Source: Xanthomonas hydrangeae
Lineage (GTDB): Bacteria > Pseudomonadota > Gammaproteobacteria > Xanthomonadales > Xanthomonadaceae
DNA: 64,000 bases
Direction of reading: 5' to 3'
NCBI GenBank assembly: GCA_905142475.1
Contig: LR990730.1
Location: 930,001 to 994,000, forward strand
Under the pieces are notes generated by a model. The model did no database searches. It saw only the letters and a program-made list of their open reading frames with translations, and was not told the DNA's origin. Positions within the stretch are counted from its first letter, which is position 1, and each line of letters starts with the position of its first letter. A program made the position numbers and the translations under genes. Shown here piece by piece: positions 27,688 to 34,966 of the stretch.

Positions 27688-28554
27688 TCACTGCGGCCAG
27701 GCAAGTTCGGCCAGCACCGGATAGTGGTCTGACGGCAACATGCCGCCGGGGCGCTGATCCAATGTGGAAAAGCGCGTCGGTGTGAGGCCGCGGAACAGGA
27801 TCCAGTCGATGCGCCGGGTCGGGTGAGTGGTGAAGTCCTGGAAGGTTTTTTCCGGGCCCTGTCGCTTGGTCGTAAGTGAGCGTGCATCGCCCAGTGCAGC
27901 GGTGAGCGTGCGGTAGGTGCCGTTGTCGGGATCGCTGTTGAAGTCGCCGGTCACTACCACCGGAATGTTGGCGGGCAGTGTCGCGATACGCGACAGGATT
28001 ACGCGTGCGCTGTGTTCGCGCGCTGCTTCGTCCTGGTCGCGGTGAGCGAAGTGGGTGTTGAACAGATAGAAGCGGCGCTTGTCGCTGCGGCGTTCGAACA
28101 GCGCCCAGGTGGCCATGCGCGGCAGGTCGGTGTTCCAGCTGCTGCTGCCGGGAATTTCAGGCGTTTCGGACAGCCAGAAGTCGCCCGATTCCACCACTGT
28201 CAGGACACGGCTGTCGTAGAACACCCCCATATGTTCGTCGCTGCCATCTGCGCGGCGGCCTTTACCGAACCAACGGTAATCGGGTAATTGTGCTGCCAGA
28301 TACTGCGCCTGTTCTTTCACCAACTCTTGCGTGCCGAAGACGTCGGGGTGCGCTTGTTCAATCAACGCGACCATCGCCGTGCGGCGTACCTCCCAACGTT
28401 TGTCGCCGTCGGTATCCACCGGCACACGCACGTTGAACGACATCACGCGCAGTGGTGCGGGGGCAGGCGCGGCCAATGCGGGTACTGCGATGCACAGCAC
28501 TGCGATTGCAGCGAGCAAGCAACGTGACACAAGGCGAATGGATTGGCGTGGCAT
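27688..28554 (-). CDS. secreted endonuclease/exonuclease/phosphatase-fold protein
   Basis: 288 residues from ATG 28554-28552, which opens a signal peptide (QSIRLVSRCLLAAIAVLCIAVPALA). The DNase I-like fold is clear: VMSFNVRV, FGTQELVKEQ with the metal-binding Glu, LFNTHFAHRDQ, VVVTGDFNSDPDN and the terminal catalytic SDHYPVLAEL. The family includes phosphodiesterases and phosphatases acting on nucleic acids, inositol phosphates or lipids; the substrate is not evident. It is predicted to be periplasmic or secreted. It is divergent from the NMN adenylyltransferase gene with a 170-bp gap. Confidence 0.85.
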   Translation of the reverse strand: MPRQSIRLVSRCLLAAIAVLCIAVPALAAPAPAPLRVMSFNVRVPVDTDGDKRWEVRRTAMVALIEQAHPDVFGTQELVKEQAQYLAAQLPDYRWFGKGRRADGSDEHMGVFYDSRVLTVVESGDFWLSETPEIPGSSSWNTDLPRMATWALFERRSDKRRFYLFNTHFAHRDQDEAAREHSARVILSRIATLPANIPVVVTGDFNSDPDNGTYRTLTAALGDARSLTTKRQGPEKTFQDFTTHPTRRIDWILFRGLTPTRFSTLDQRPGGMLPSDHYPVLAELAWPQ

Positions 28555-28676
28555 ACAGGCGAATTCCTGATAAGGACAGACCGCCAAGTCTAGTCAGCTG
28601 GCATGACCGATAGGTCACTGTGCATCGATGCAGCGCAGGCTTGACGCCGCCGCACATCGGCGTAGCATTTGCAGCA

Positions 28677-28699
28677 AGCCAACGGATAGACCGCTGGCT
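28677..28699 (+). promoter_or_regulatory. conserved leader stem-loop upstream of the NMN adenylyltransferase gene
   Basis: AGCC-AA-CGG-ATAGA-CCG-CT-GGCT folds into a stem with an ATAGA loop. Its core CGGATAGACCGCTGG (28683-28697) recurs unchanged upstream of nadV and ends exactly 27 bases before the start codon in both places. It could be an RNA element or a repressor operator; no known class was recognised. Confidence 0.55.
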
Positions 28700-28724
28700 G
28701 ACCACTCAACCGTGAGGGATTCTC

Positions 28725-29780
28725 ATGGCAACGCAGTATGACTATCTCGTGTTTATCGGGCGTTTCGAGCCCTTTCATAACGGCCACGCCGCCGTCGCCC
28801 GCCACGCGCTGGGCAAGGCGAACAAGCTCATTGTGTTGATCGGCTCTGCCGACACGCCCCGCACCATTCGCAATCCGTGGACCGTTGCCGAACGCGCGGT
28901 GATGATCGAGTCCGCGTTGCCGGGCGAGAGCGACCGGTTGATAGTGCGGCCATTGCGCGACCATCTCTATAACGAAAGCCTGTGGATCGCCGACGTACAG
29001 CGCCAGGTGGCGGAAGCCGTGCAGGCCGATGGCGGTGCGCTCGATGCACGCATCGGTTTGATCGGCATGGACAAGGATGCCAGTAGCTATTACTTGCGTG
29101 AGTTTCCGCAGTGGCCGCTGGAAGATGTGCAGCACACGGCCACGCTGTCGGCCACCGAGTTGCGCCGCTATCTGTTCGAAGCCGGCGAGATCGGTTTCCA
29201 TGGCGGTTTGTTGATGTTGCGCGGCAATGTGCCGGCGCCGGTGTACGACATGCTGGAGGCGTTCCGGCGCAATTCCCCGAGCTATGCGCAGTTGGTGGCC
29301 GAGTACCGCTTCATCGAGCAATACCGCGCCGCGTGGAAGGATGCGCCGTATGCGCCGACCTTCGTCACCACCGATGCGGTGGTCGTGCATTCGGGGCATG
29401 TGTTGCTGGTGCGTCGTCGCGCCGAGCCGGGTAAGGGGTTGTGGGCGCTGCCGGGTGGTTTCATCGGCCAGGACGAAGGCCTGCTGGATGGCTGCCTGCG
29501 CGAGCTGCGCGAGGAAACCCGGCTCAAGGTGCCGGTGCCGGTGCTCAAGGGGTCATTGCGCGGGCGCCAGGTGTTCGATCACCCCGAGCGCAGCCTGCGC
29601 GGACGCACCATCACCCATGCGTTCCATTTCGAATTTCCGGCCGGCGAGTTGCCCGCCGTGCGCGGCGGCGACGATGCCGACAAGGCGCGCTGGATTCCGA
29701 TCGCCGAAGTGATGGCGATGGGGCCGCGCTTGTACGAAGACCATCTGCATATTCTTGAATTTTTCCTGGGTCGTGGCTGA
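28725..29780 (+). CDS. nadM: bifunctional NMN adenylyltransferase/Nudix hydrolase
   Basis: 351 residues. The N-terminal half (about 1-180) is a NadM-type nucleotidyltransferase with GRFEPFHNGH and the C-terminal LSATELRRYL (ISSTxxR-like) motif. The C-terminal half is a Nudix domain with the box GFIGQDEGLLDGCLRELREE and a following T. The first domain joins NMN and ATP to NAD; the second, by family precedent, hydrolyses ADP-ribose or a related nucleotide. With nadV downstream it gives a complete nicotinamide-to-NAD salvage route. The leader carries the same stem-loop as nadV. Confidence 0.93.
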   Translation: MATQYDYLVFIGRFEPFHNGHAAVARHALGKANKLIVLIGSADTPRTIRNPWTVAERAVMIESALPGESDRLIVRPLRDHLYNESLWIADVQRQVAEAVQADGGALDARIGLIGMDKDASSYYLREFPQWPLEDVQHTATLSATELRRYLFEAGEIGFHGGLLMLRGNVPAPVYDMLEAFRRNSPSYAQLVAEYRFIEQYRAAWKDAPYAPTFVTTDAVVVHSGHVLLVRRRAEPGKGLWALPGGFIGQDEGLLDGCLRELREETRLKVPVPVLKGSLRGRQVFDHPERSLRGRTITHAFHFEFPAGELPAVRGGDDADKARWIPIAEVMAMGPRLYEDHLHILEFFLGRG

Positions 29781-29860
29781 GAGCGACACCACCTGCTGCG
29801 TGCTGCTGCTGACTATCAAGCAGCCGCTCATCACAGGTGTTGGCTTGAACCATGACCTCC

Positions 29861-29883
29861 CGCCGGCGGATAGACCGCTGGTT
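29861..29883 (+). promoter_or_regulatory. conserved leader stem-loop upstream of nadV
   Basis: CCGGCGG-ATAGA-CCGCTGG forms a seven-pair stem (one G-U in RNA) with the loop ATAGA. The 15-base core at 29867-29881 is identical to that upstream of nadM and is again 27 bases before the ATG. The left strand differs from the nadM copy (GG for AA) while pairing is kept or improved. Confidence 0.55.
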
Positions 29884-29908
29884 CACTCGACGCGAAGGAG
29901 CTTCCGTC

Positions 29909-31312
29909 ATGCATTACCTCGATAACCTGCTGCTCAATACCGACAGCTACAAGGCCAGCCACTGGCTGCAATACCCGCCCGGCACCGATGCCGCGTTTTT
30001 CTATGTGGAATCGCGCGGTGGCGTGTACGACCAGACCGTGTTCTTCGGCCTGCAGTCGATCCTGAAAGAAGCCATCAACCGGCCGGTGACGCACGCCGAT
30101 ATCGACGATGCGAAGGAACTATTGGCCGCGCATGGCGAGCCGTTCAACGAAGCCGGCTGGCGCGATATCGTCGACCGCCTTGGCGGCCAGTTGCCGATCC
30201 GCATCCGCGCGGTGCCGGAAGGTGCGGTGGTGCCCACGCACAACGTGTTGATGACCATCGAATCCACCGACGCCAAGGCGTTCTGGGTGCCGTCGTATCT
30301 GGAAACGCTGCTATTGCGCGTGTGGTACCCGGTGACCGTGGCCACGGTGAGCTGGCAGGTGAAGCAGATCGTGCGCGATTACCTGCAGCGCACCAGCGAC
30401 GACCCGGAAGGGCAGTTGCCCTTCAAGCTGCATGACTTTGGCGCGCGTGGCGTATCCAGTCTTGGCTCGGCCGCCCTCGGTGGCGCGGCGCATCTGGTGA
30501 ACTTTCTCGGCACCGATACCTTGTCGGCGTTGTTGCTGGCACGCGCGCATTACCACACGCCGGTGGCGGGGTTTTCGATTCCTGCCGCCGAGCACAGCAC
30601 CATCACCAGCTGGGGCCGCGAACGCGAGGTGGATGCGTACCGGAACATGCTCACGCAATTCGCACGGCCCGGTTCCATCGTGGCGGTGGTGTCCGACAGC
30701 TACGACATCTACCGTGCCATTCGCGAGCATTGGGGCACCACCTTGCGCGAAGAGATCATCGCCTCCGGCGCGACGCTGGTGATCCGCCCCGATTCCGGCG
30801 ACCCGGTGGACGTGGTCGAACAGTGCCTGGTGCTGCTGGACGACGCCTTCGGCCATCAGCTCAACGGCAAGGGCTACAAGGTGCTCAATCATGTGCGGGT
30901 GATCCAGGGCGATGGCATCAATCCGCAATCGCTGCACGCCATTCTCGAACGCATCACTGCTGCCGGGTATGCCGCCGACAACGTCGCCTTCGGCATGGGC
31001 GGTGCGTTGCTGCAGAAGGTGGACCGCGATACGCAGAAGTTCGCGCTGAAATGCTCGGCGGTGCGTGTGGACGGGCAATGGATCGATGTCTACAAGGATC
31101 CGATCACCGACAAGGGCAAGCAGAGCAAGCGGGGGCGATTGACGCTATTGCGCGATCGCGACGATGGCAGCTATCGCAGCGCCTTGCTCGACGAAGTGGC
31201 CGCCAGCGCGGACAGCGAAGATGCGCTGGTGACGGTGTGGGAAAACGGCGTCATGCAGCAGGAATGGACGTTGGAGCAGGTGCGCGCGCGTGCCGATGCC
31301 GCGCGTCGCTGA
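29909..31312 (+). CDS. nadV: nicotinamide phosphoribosyltransferase
   Basis: 467 residues from ATG 29909 (MHYLDNLLLNTDSYKASH); the frame runs on upstream through the leader stem-loop but this is the family start. NAMPT-type signatures are visible: NTDSYKASHWLQYPPGT, KLHDFGARGVSSLGSAALG, AEHSTITSWGRE, VSDSYDIYRAI and VIRPDSGDP. It makes NMN from nicotinamide and phosphoribosyl pyrophosphate, feeding the adenylyltransferase upstream. The next gene begins within or just after its stop. Confidence 0.96.
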   Translation: MHYLDNLLLNTDSYKASHWLQYPPGTDAAFFYVESRGGVYDQTVFFGLQSILKEAINRPVTHADIDDAKELLAAHGEPFNEAGWRDIVDRLGGQLPIRIRAVPEGAVVPTHNVLMTIESTDAKAFWVPSYLETLLLRVWYPVTVATVSWQVKQIVRDYLQRTSDDPEGQLPFKLHDFGARGVSSLGSAALGGAAHLVNFLGTDTLSALLLARAHYHTPVAGFSIPAAEHSTITSWGREREVDAYRNMLTQFARPGSIVAVVSDSYDIYRAIREHWGTTLREEIIASGATLVIRPDSGDPVDVVEQCLVLLDDAFGHQLNGKGYKVLNHVRVIQGDGINPQSLHAILERITAAGYAADNVAFGMGGALLQKVDRDTQKFALKCSAVRVDGQWIDVYKDPITDKGKQSKRGRLTLLRDRDDGSYRSALLDEVAASADSEDALVTVWENGVMQQEWTLEQVRARADAARR

Positions 31313-31334
31313 CATTCGGCGCGCAGGCAGCGGC

Positions 31335-32435
31335 ATGGACGCTTCCATCGACGAGGCTTCGTTGCTGTCTGCATCGCCACTGTTGGCCGGGTTGCGCGCT
31401 GCGGCGCCCAGCCTGCGGCGGCGCGTGCCGCAGCAGAGCGAGACAAGCCGATGGCATGCGCTGCGCATCGGCGAGCGCGCGTATCGGGTGGCGTTGCCCA
31501 TCACTTTTACGCCGTATGCGTCGGTGCGGCCGTGTTCGGCGCGCTGCGGTTTCTGTTCGGAAAACCTGCGCCAGCACGGCGGCGGCCTGGCCGCAGCGAT
31601 GTTGCGTCCGGGGCCGGACTACTTCGCACAGTTGAGCGCTGCGTTGCAGCTGCTGCACGAGGTGCCGTTGTCGTATTCCTTGTCCGGGTTGGAGATGACC
31701 GACGATCCGGATTGGTTGCAGGCTTTGCTGCACACCTTGTCAACAACGCCCAACGGCCCGCGTGTGGAGCAGCGCGTGCTGTACAGCAATGGCGCCGGGT
31801 TTGCGCGTGCGCAGGGTGCGCAGTTGATCGATGCCTTGGTGGACTTCGGCCTGTCGTGGATCGAGCTGTCGCGTCACCACCCGCTGCAGGCGGGCAACGA
31901 CGCGATCATGCGCTTTCGCCCCGACGAGCCGATTGCCGATACGGCCACTTTCGAGCATACGGCACGAGGCATTGCGGCGCGCGTGCCGGTGCGACTGGTC
32001 TGCATCGTGCAACGCGGTGGTGTGGACAGTGCCGACGCCGTGGCGCAGTACATCGCGTGGGCGCACAGCTGCGGCGCTACGCAGGTGATCTTTCGCGAGT
32101 TGTCGCGTCTGGACGATGCGTATCGCAGCAACGGCACCTGGCGTTATATCGCGCAGCACCGCATTGGTATGGAAACCTTGTTGGCGCAGTGCATGCAGCA
32201 GCCGTGGTGGTCGCGTTGGCAAGCGGACGGCATGACCGAGGGCTATTACTTCTGGAATCTGCGCATGCGCAGTGAGGATGGCCTGGAAGTGGTGTTCGAA
32301 AGCGCCGACTACGCGGCCATGCACGCGCGGCATGCGAGCGGCGACCTCTACAAGCTGGTGTTCTTCGCCAACGGCCGTTTGTGCGCAGGTTGGGATCCGG
32401 ATGCCAATGTGCTGTGGGAGCCGGCCGATGGATGA
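31335..32435 (+). CDS. radical SAM protein of unknown function
   Basis: 366 residues from ATG 31335; an in-frame ATG at 31290 would overlap nadV by 23 bases. The cluster motif is Cys67-x3-Cys71-x2-Cys74 (PCSARCGFCSENL). A second motif, LSGLEMTDDPDWL, stands where MoaA-like enzymes bind SAM. The middle continues as a partial TIM barrel (LSWIELSRHHP, VPVRLVCIVQRGGV). The C-terminus (YYFWNLRMRSEDGLEVVFESADY, CAGWDPDANVLWEP) has no further cysteine cluster of the SPASM type. I do not recognise the family. It overlaps the next gene by eight bases and lies 22 bases behind nadV, so it is probably part of the NAD-salvage transcript. Confidence 0.75.
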   Translation: MDASIDEASLLSASPLLAGLRAAAPSLRRRVPQQSETSRWHALRIGERAYRVALPITFTPYASVRPCSARCGFCSENLRQHGGGLAAAMLRPGPDYFAQLSAALQLLHEVPLSYSLSGLEMTDDPDWLQALLHTLSTTPNGPRVEQRVLYSNGAGFARAQGAQLIDALVDFGLSWIELSRHHPLQAGNDAIMRFRPDEPIADTATFEHTARGIAARVPVRLVCIVQRGGVDSADAVAQYIAWAHSCGATQVIFRELSRLDDAYRSNGTWRYIAQHRIGMETLLAQCMQQPWWSRWQADGMTEGYYFWNLRMRSEDGLEVVFESADYAAMHARHASGDLYKLVFFANGRLCAGWDPDANVLWEPADG

Positions 32436-33492
32436 ACTCGATCAGCACAGCTGGTGGACGCCAACACCGGACGACCCGGCGTGGGCACTACCCGACGACC
32501 TGCGCGCAGCCGATCCGCTTGGCGGGCGCGACTGTGGCTGGGTCAATCAGATGCGGCCATTCGTGCGGCATTTCAGTGTGCCGGGGGAGCAGGTGTTCGA
32601 TCCGTTCTGCGGTTTCGGCAGCACGCTGCTGGCTGCGGCGATGGAAGGGCGCAACGCGCATGGCATGGAGATCGACCCTGCACGTGCGCAACTGGCGCGC
32701 ACGCGCCTGCTACGGCATGCCGTACAGGCGCCGGTCGTGGTCGGCACGTTGGTCGACACCGCGCCTGCTGCGGCGATCGATCTGTGTCTGACCAACGTGC
32801 CGTATTTCGGTTGCCACTGGCGCGGCCAAGCAGTGCCTGGGCAGCTGTATGCCAATGCCGAATACGCCGGCTATCTGTCGGGCATGCGTGCGGTGTTGCA
32901 TGCGCTTCGCAAGCGATTACTGCCGGATGCCTTTGGCGTGGCGATGGTGGAAAACGTCGTTGTCGGTGGGCGGGTGATCCCGCAGGCGTGGGATCTGGGG
33001 CGGATCCTTGCCAGCCTGTTCACGCTGCGCGAAGAACGGGTGCTGTGCTACCAGCGGCCGGGCGCAGCGCTGACGCATGCCGGCACGCAGAGCAATCGCA
33101 GCCACGAGTACGCATTGATTTTTCAGCATTGCCGTCCGCGGCTGGACCTGCAGCAGGCGGCGCAGTTGCTGCAGGCGGTGCGGGCGCAAGGTCTGCCGGT
33201 GGTGGTGCACGGGAGCTACGCGCGTTGGTTGGAGTCGCCGGACTTGGTGCCCCAGGGTCCGGCCGATCTTGACCTGATTCTGCAAGCCGAGCAGCCACTA
33301 TGGGACCGCCTGACTGCGTGGTTACACGAGCAGGGATTCGTGTTGAGCCTGTGGGGCGAGCCATGCCGGGCGCCGGTGGCGCTGGCCGCGGTGCGCGCGC
33401 ACCACTATCTGCGCGCCGAATGCATCGGTGCAGATGGCAGCCGCCTGCAGCTGGACCTGCAATTGCCGGCGGATGAACCGCCGTTGCCCTGA
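32428..33492 (+). CDS. methyltransferase fused to a nucleotidyltransferase domain
   Basis: 354 residues. The ATG 32428 overlaps the upstream stop, which ties this gene to the radical SAM gene. Residues 40-235 look like an amino-group methyltransferase of the DNA/RNA N-methylase type: motif I DPFCGFGSTLLAA at 58-70, acidic EID at 81-83 and a motif IV-like TNVPYFG at 122-128. Residues 245-354 carry the minimal nucleotidyltransferase signature: HGS at 261-263, DLDL with Asp280 and Asp282, and a third acid at Asp343. No target-recognition domain or restriction partner is seen. The fusion is not one I can name. The substrate may be a nucleic acid, protein or small molecule. Confidence 0.65.
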   Translation: MDELDQHSWWTPTPDDPAWALPDDLRAADPLGGRDCGWVNQMRPFVRHFSVPGEQVFDPFCGFGSTLLAAAMEGRNAHGMEIDPARAQLARTRLLRHAVQAPVVVGTLVDTAPAAAIDLCLTNVPYFGCHWRGQAVPGQLYANAEYAGYLSGMRAVLHALRKRLLPDAFGVAMVENVVVGGRVIPQAWDLGRILASLFTLREERVLCYQRPGAALTHAGTQSNRSHEYALIFQHCRPRLDLQQAAQLLQAVRAQGLPVVVHGSYARWLESPDLVPQGPADLDLILQAEQPLWDRLTAWLHEQGFVLSLWGEPCRAPVALAAVRAHHYLRAECIGADGSRLQLDLQLPADEPPLP

Positions 33493-33565
33493 TCCGGCAA
33501 CGCCACGCCACGCGCACATGGGTTGCGGCTATGCTCTTGGCCGGTTTTGGATGCCGGAGTTGTCT

Positions 33566-34366
33566 ATGTCTTGTTCTTCCCTGATCGCGCGCGGCGCGCT
33601 GCTTGGCGCGTTGGCAACCCTGGCTGGCTGCGGTGGCAGCAAGGGCGACACGATGCTGATGCGCGAGTCGTTCAATTCCGACGATACCTATTCGCGCAGT
33701 GTGGCAGCCACCTCGATGCAAGCCTGCGAGGCCGCGCGGCGCGTGTTGTTGAGCCAGGGCTACGCAGTCACGCGCGCCGATGCCGCAGGCGTGGAAGGCA
33801 GCAAGAACTTCCAGCTCAAGGAGGCCGACCAGAGCGAGCAGCTCAATCTGCGCATTTCCTGCGCCACGCAGGAGGGCAGCAAGGCGCAGGTGTTCGTCAG
33901 CGCGCTGCAGGATCGTTATGCACTGAAGAAGAGCTCGACCTCGGCCAGCGTCGGTGTCGGCGTGCTGGGCTCGTTGTCGCTGCCGGTGGGCAGCACGGGC
34001 GATTCGCTGGTGCGTGTGTCCACCACCACGGTGCAGGACGCGGCCTTCTACAAGCGCTTTTTCGAGCGCTTGAACTCGTATCTGCCCAATGTGACCCAGG
34101 CCGCGCCTGCCGCGGCGAGCGCGGCCCCCGCACCGGTTGCACCGCCGCATCCGGCAGCGGCCACACCAGCGACGGCGGCACCTGTGCCGACCGCAGCGGC
34201 TGCAACGCCGGCGACGGTAGTGCCGGCCACTGCCGCAACGTCTGCTTCCCCGACCGTCGAACAGCCGCCGGTTGCGCCGCTACCGGTCGAGGCCCAGGAT
34301 CCGCCCCCCGCACCTGCGCCCACGCCGACGAACGTGCCGAAGACCGAGCCAGCCACTCAACCGTGA
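33566..34366 (+). CDS. DUF2242-like lipoprotein
   Basis: 266 residues from ATG 33566, preferred over ATG 33551 because GGAG lies six bases before it. The lipobox is LAGC (ALLGALATLAGC). The folded part (about 20-180) contains YSRSVAATSMQACEAARRVLLSQGY and a DSLVRVSTTTVQDAAFYKRFFERL segment, as in the DUF2242 family of unknown function. The last ~90 residues are an Ala/Pro/Val-rich tail. It is probably anchored in the outer membrane. It starts 73 bases after the fusion gene and may be a separate unit. Confidence 0.7.
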   Translation: MSCSSLIARGALLGALATLAGCGGSKGDTMLMRESFNSDDTYSRSVAATSMQACEAARRVLLSQGYAVTRADAAGVEGSKNFQLKEADQSEQLNLRISCATQEGSKAQVFVSALQDRYALKKSSTSASVGVGVLGSLSLPVGSTGDSLVRVSTTTVQDAAFYKRFFERLNSYLPNVTQAAPAAASAAPAPVAPPHPAAATPATAAPVPTAAAATPATVVPATAATSASPTVEQPPVAPLPVEAQDPPPAPAPTPTNVPKTEPATQP

Positions 34367-34490
34367 CGGCGCGGTTCACGCTTCGCTGCGGAACCTGAAT
34401 AGGTGGTTGTGCCTTTCACGTTGCGTTCTCTACCGAGCCGCGAGAGTGCAGCCACGGCTCGCCGAGTGGGCGAGAACGACGGAGACCACG

Positions 34491-34871
34491 ATGAAGATGC
34501 GCAATTCCCTGCTGGGTATTTCCCTGATCGGCCTGATGGCGACGAGCACCTTCGCGCAGGCCCAGACCCATTCGCGCCAGCACCGTTATACGGAAGCAGA
34601 CGAAGGCCGCAGGTTCAACGACGGCACCCGCGTTCGCTGCAAGAACGTTGAAGTGCAGAAGAATTCGACTGACCCCAATCGCGTCGGCGGCACTGTTGCC
34701 GGAGCAGTGGTTGGTGGCTTGCTGGGCAATCAGGTGGGCGGCGGTAATGGCAAGAAGTTGGCAACCGTGGCCGGTGCAGTCGCCGGCGGTGCTGCGGGCC
34801 GCACCATCCAGGGCAATCGTCAGCAAGCCAACGGCAATCGTCAGGTCGAGCGCGTCTGCGAACGTCGTTGA
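34491..34871 (+). CDS. glycine-zipper 2TM-domain outer-membrane protein
   Basis: 126 residues from ATG 34491 (MKMRNSLLGISLIGLMATSTFAQAQ, a signal peptide). A glycine-zipper (VGGTVAGAVVGGLLGNQVGG and ATVAGAVAGGAAGRTI) spans about 68-105, as in Rickettsia 17-kDa/SlyB-like antigens. It is an envelope protein of unknown role. A Rho-independent terminator follows at 34893. Confidence 0.85.
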   Translation: MKMRNSLLGISLIGLMATSTFAQAQTHSRQHRYTEADEGRRFNDGTRVRCKNVEVQKNSTDPNRVGGTVAGAVVGGLLGNQVGGGNGKKLATVAGAVAGGAAGRTIQGNRQQANGNRQVERVCERR

Positions 34872-34892
34872 ATCTGCTGAATTGAATTTACG

Positions 34893-34917
34893 AGCCCCGG
34901 TCATGCCGGGGCTTTCT
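34893..34917 (+). terminator. terminator of the glycine-zipper gene
   Basis: AGCCCCGG-tcatg-CCGGGGCT followed by TTCT. Confidence 0.8.
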
Positions 34918-34966
34918 ACGTTTGAGGGTGCAGCGCCGTGCTGTCGATCCACACCATATCGCAGCG

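Noticed and set aside
32428..33492. Restriction-modification methylase
   Set aside because: No restriction gene or target-recognition domain nearby; the C-terminal half is nucleotidyltransferase-like.
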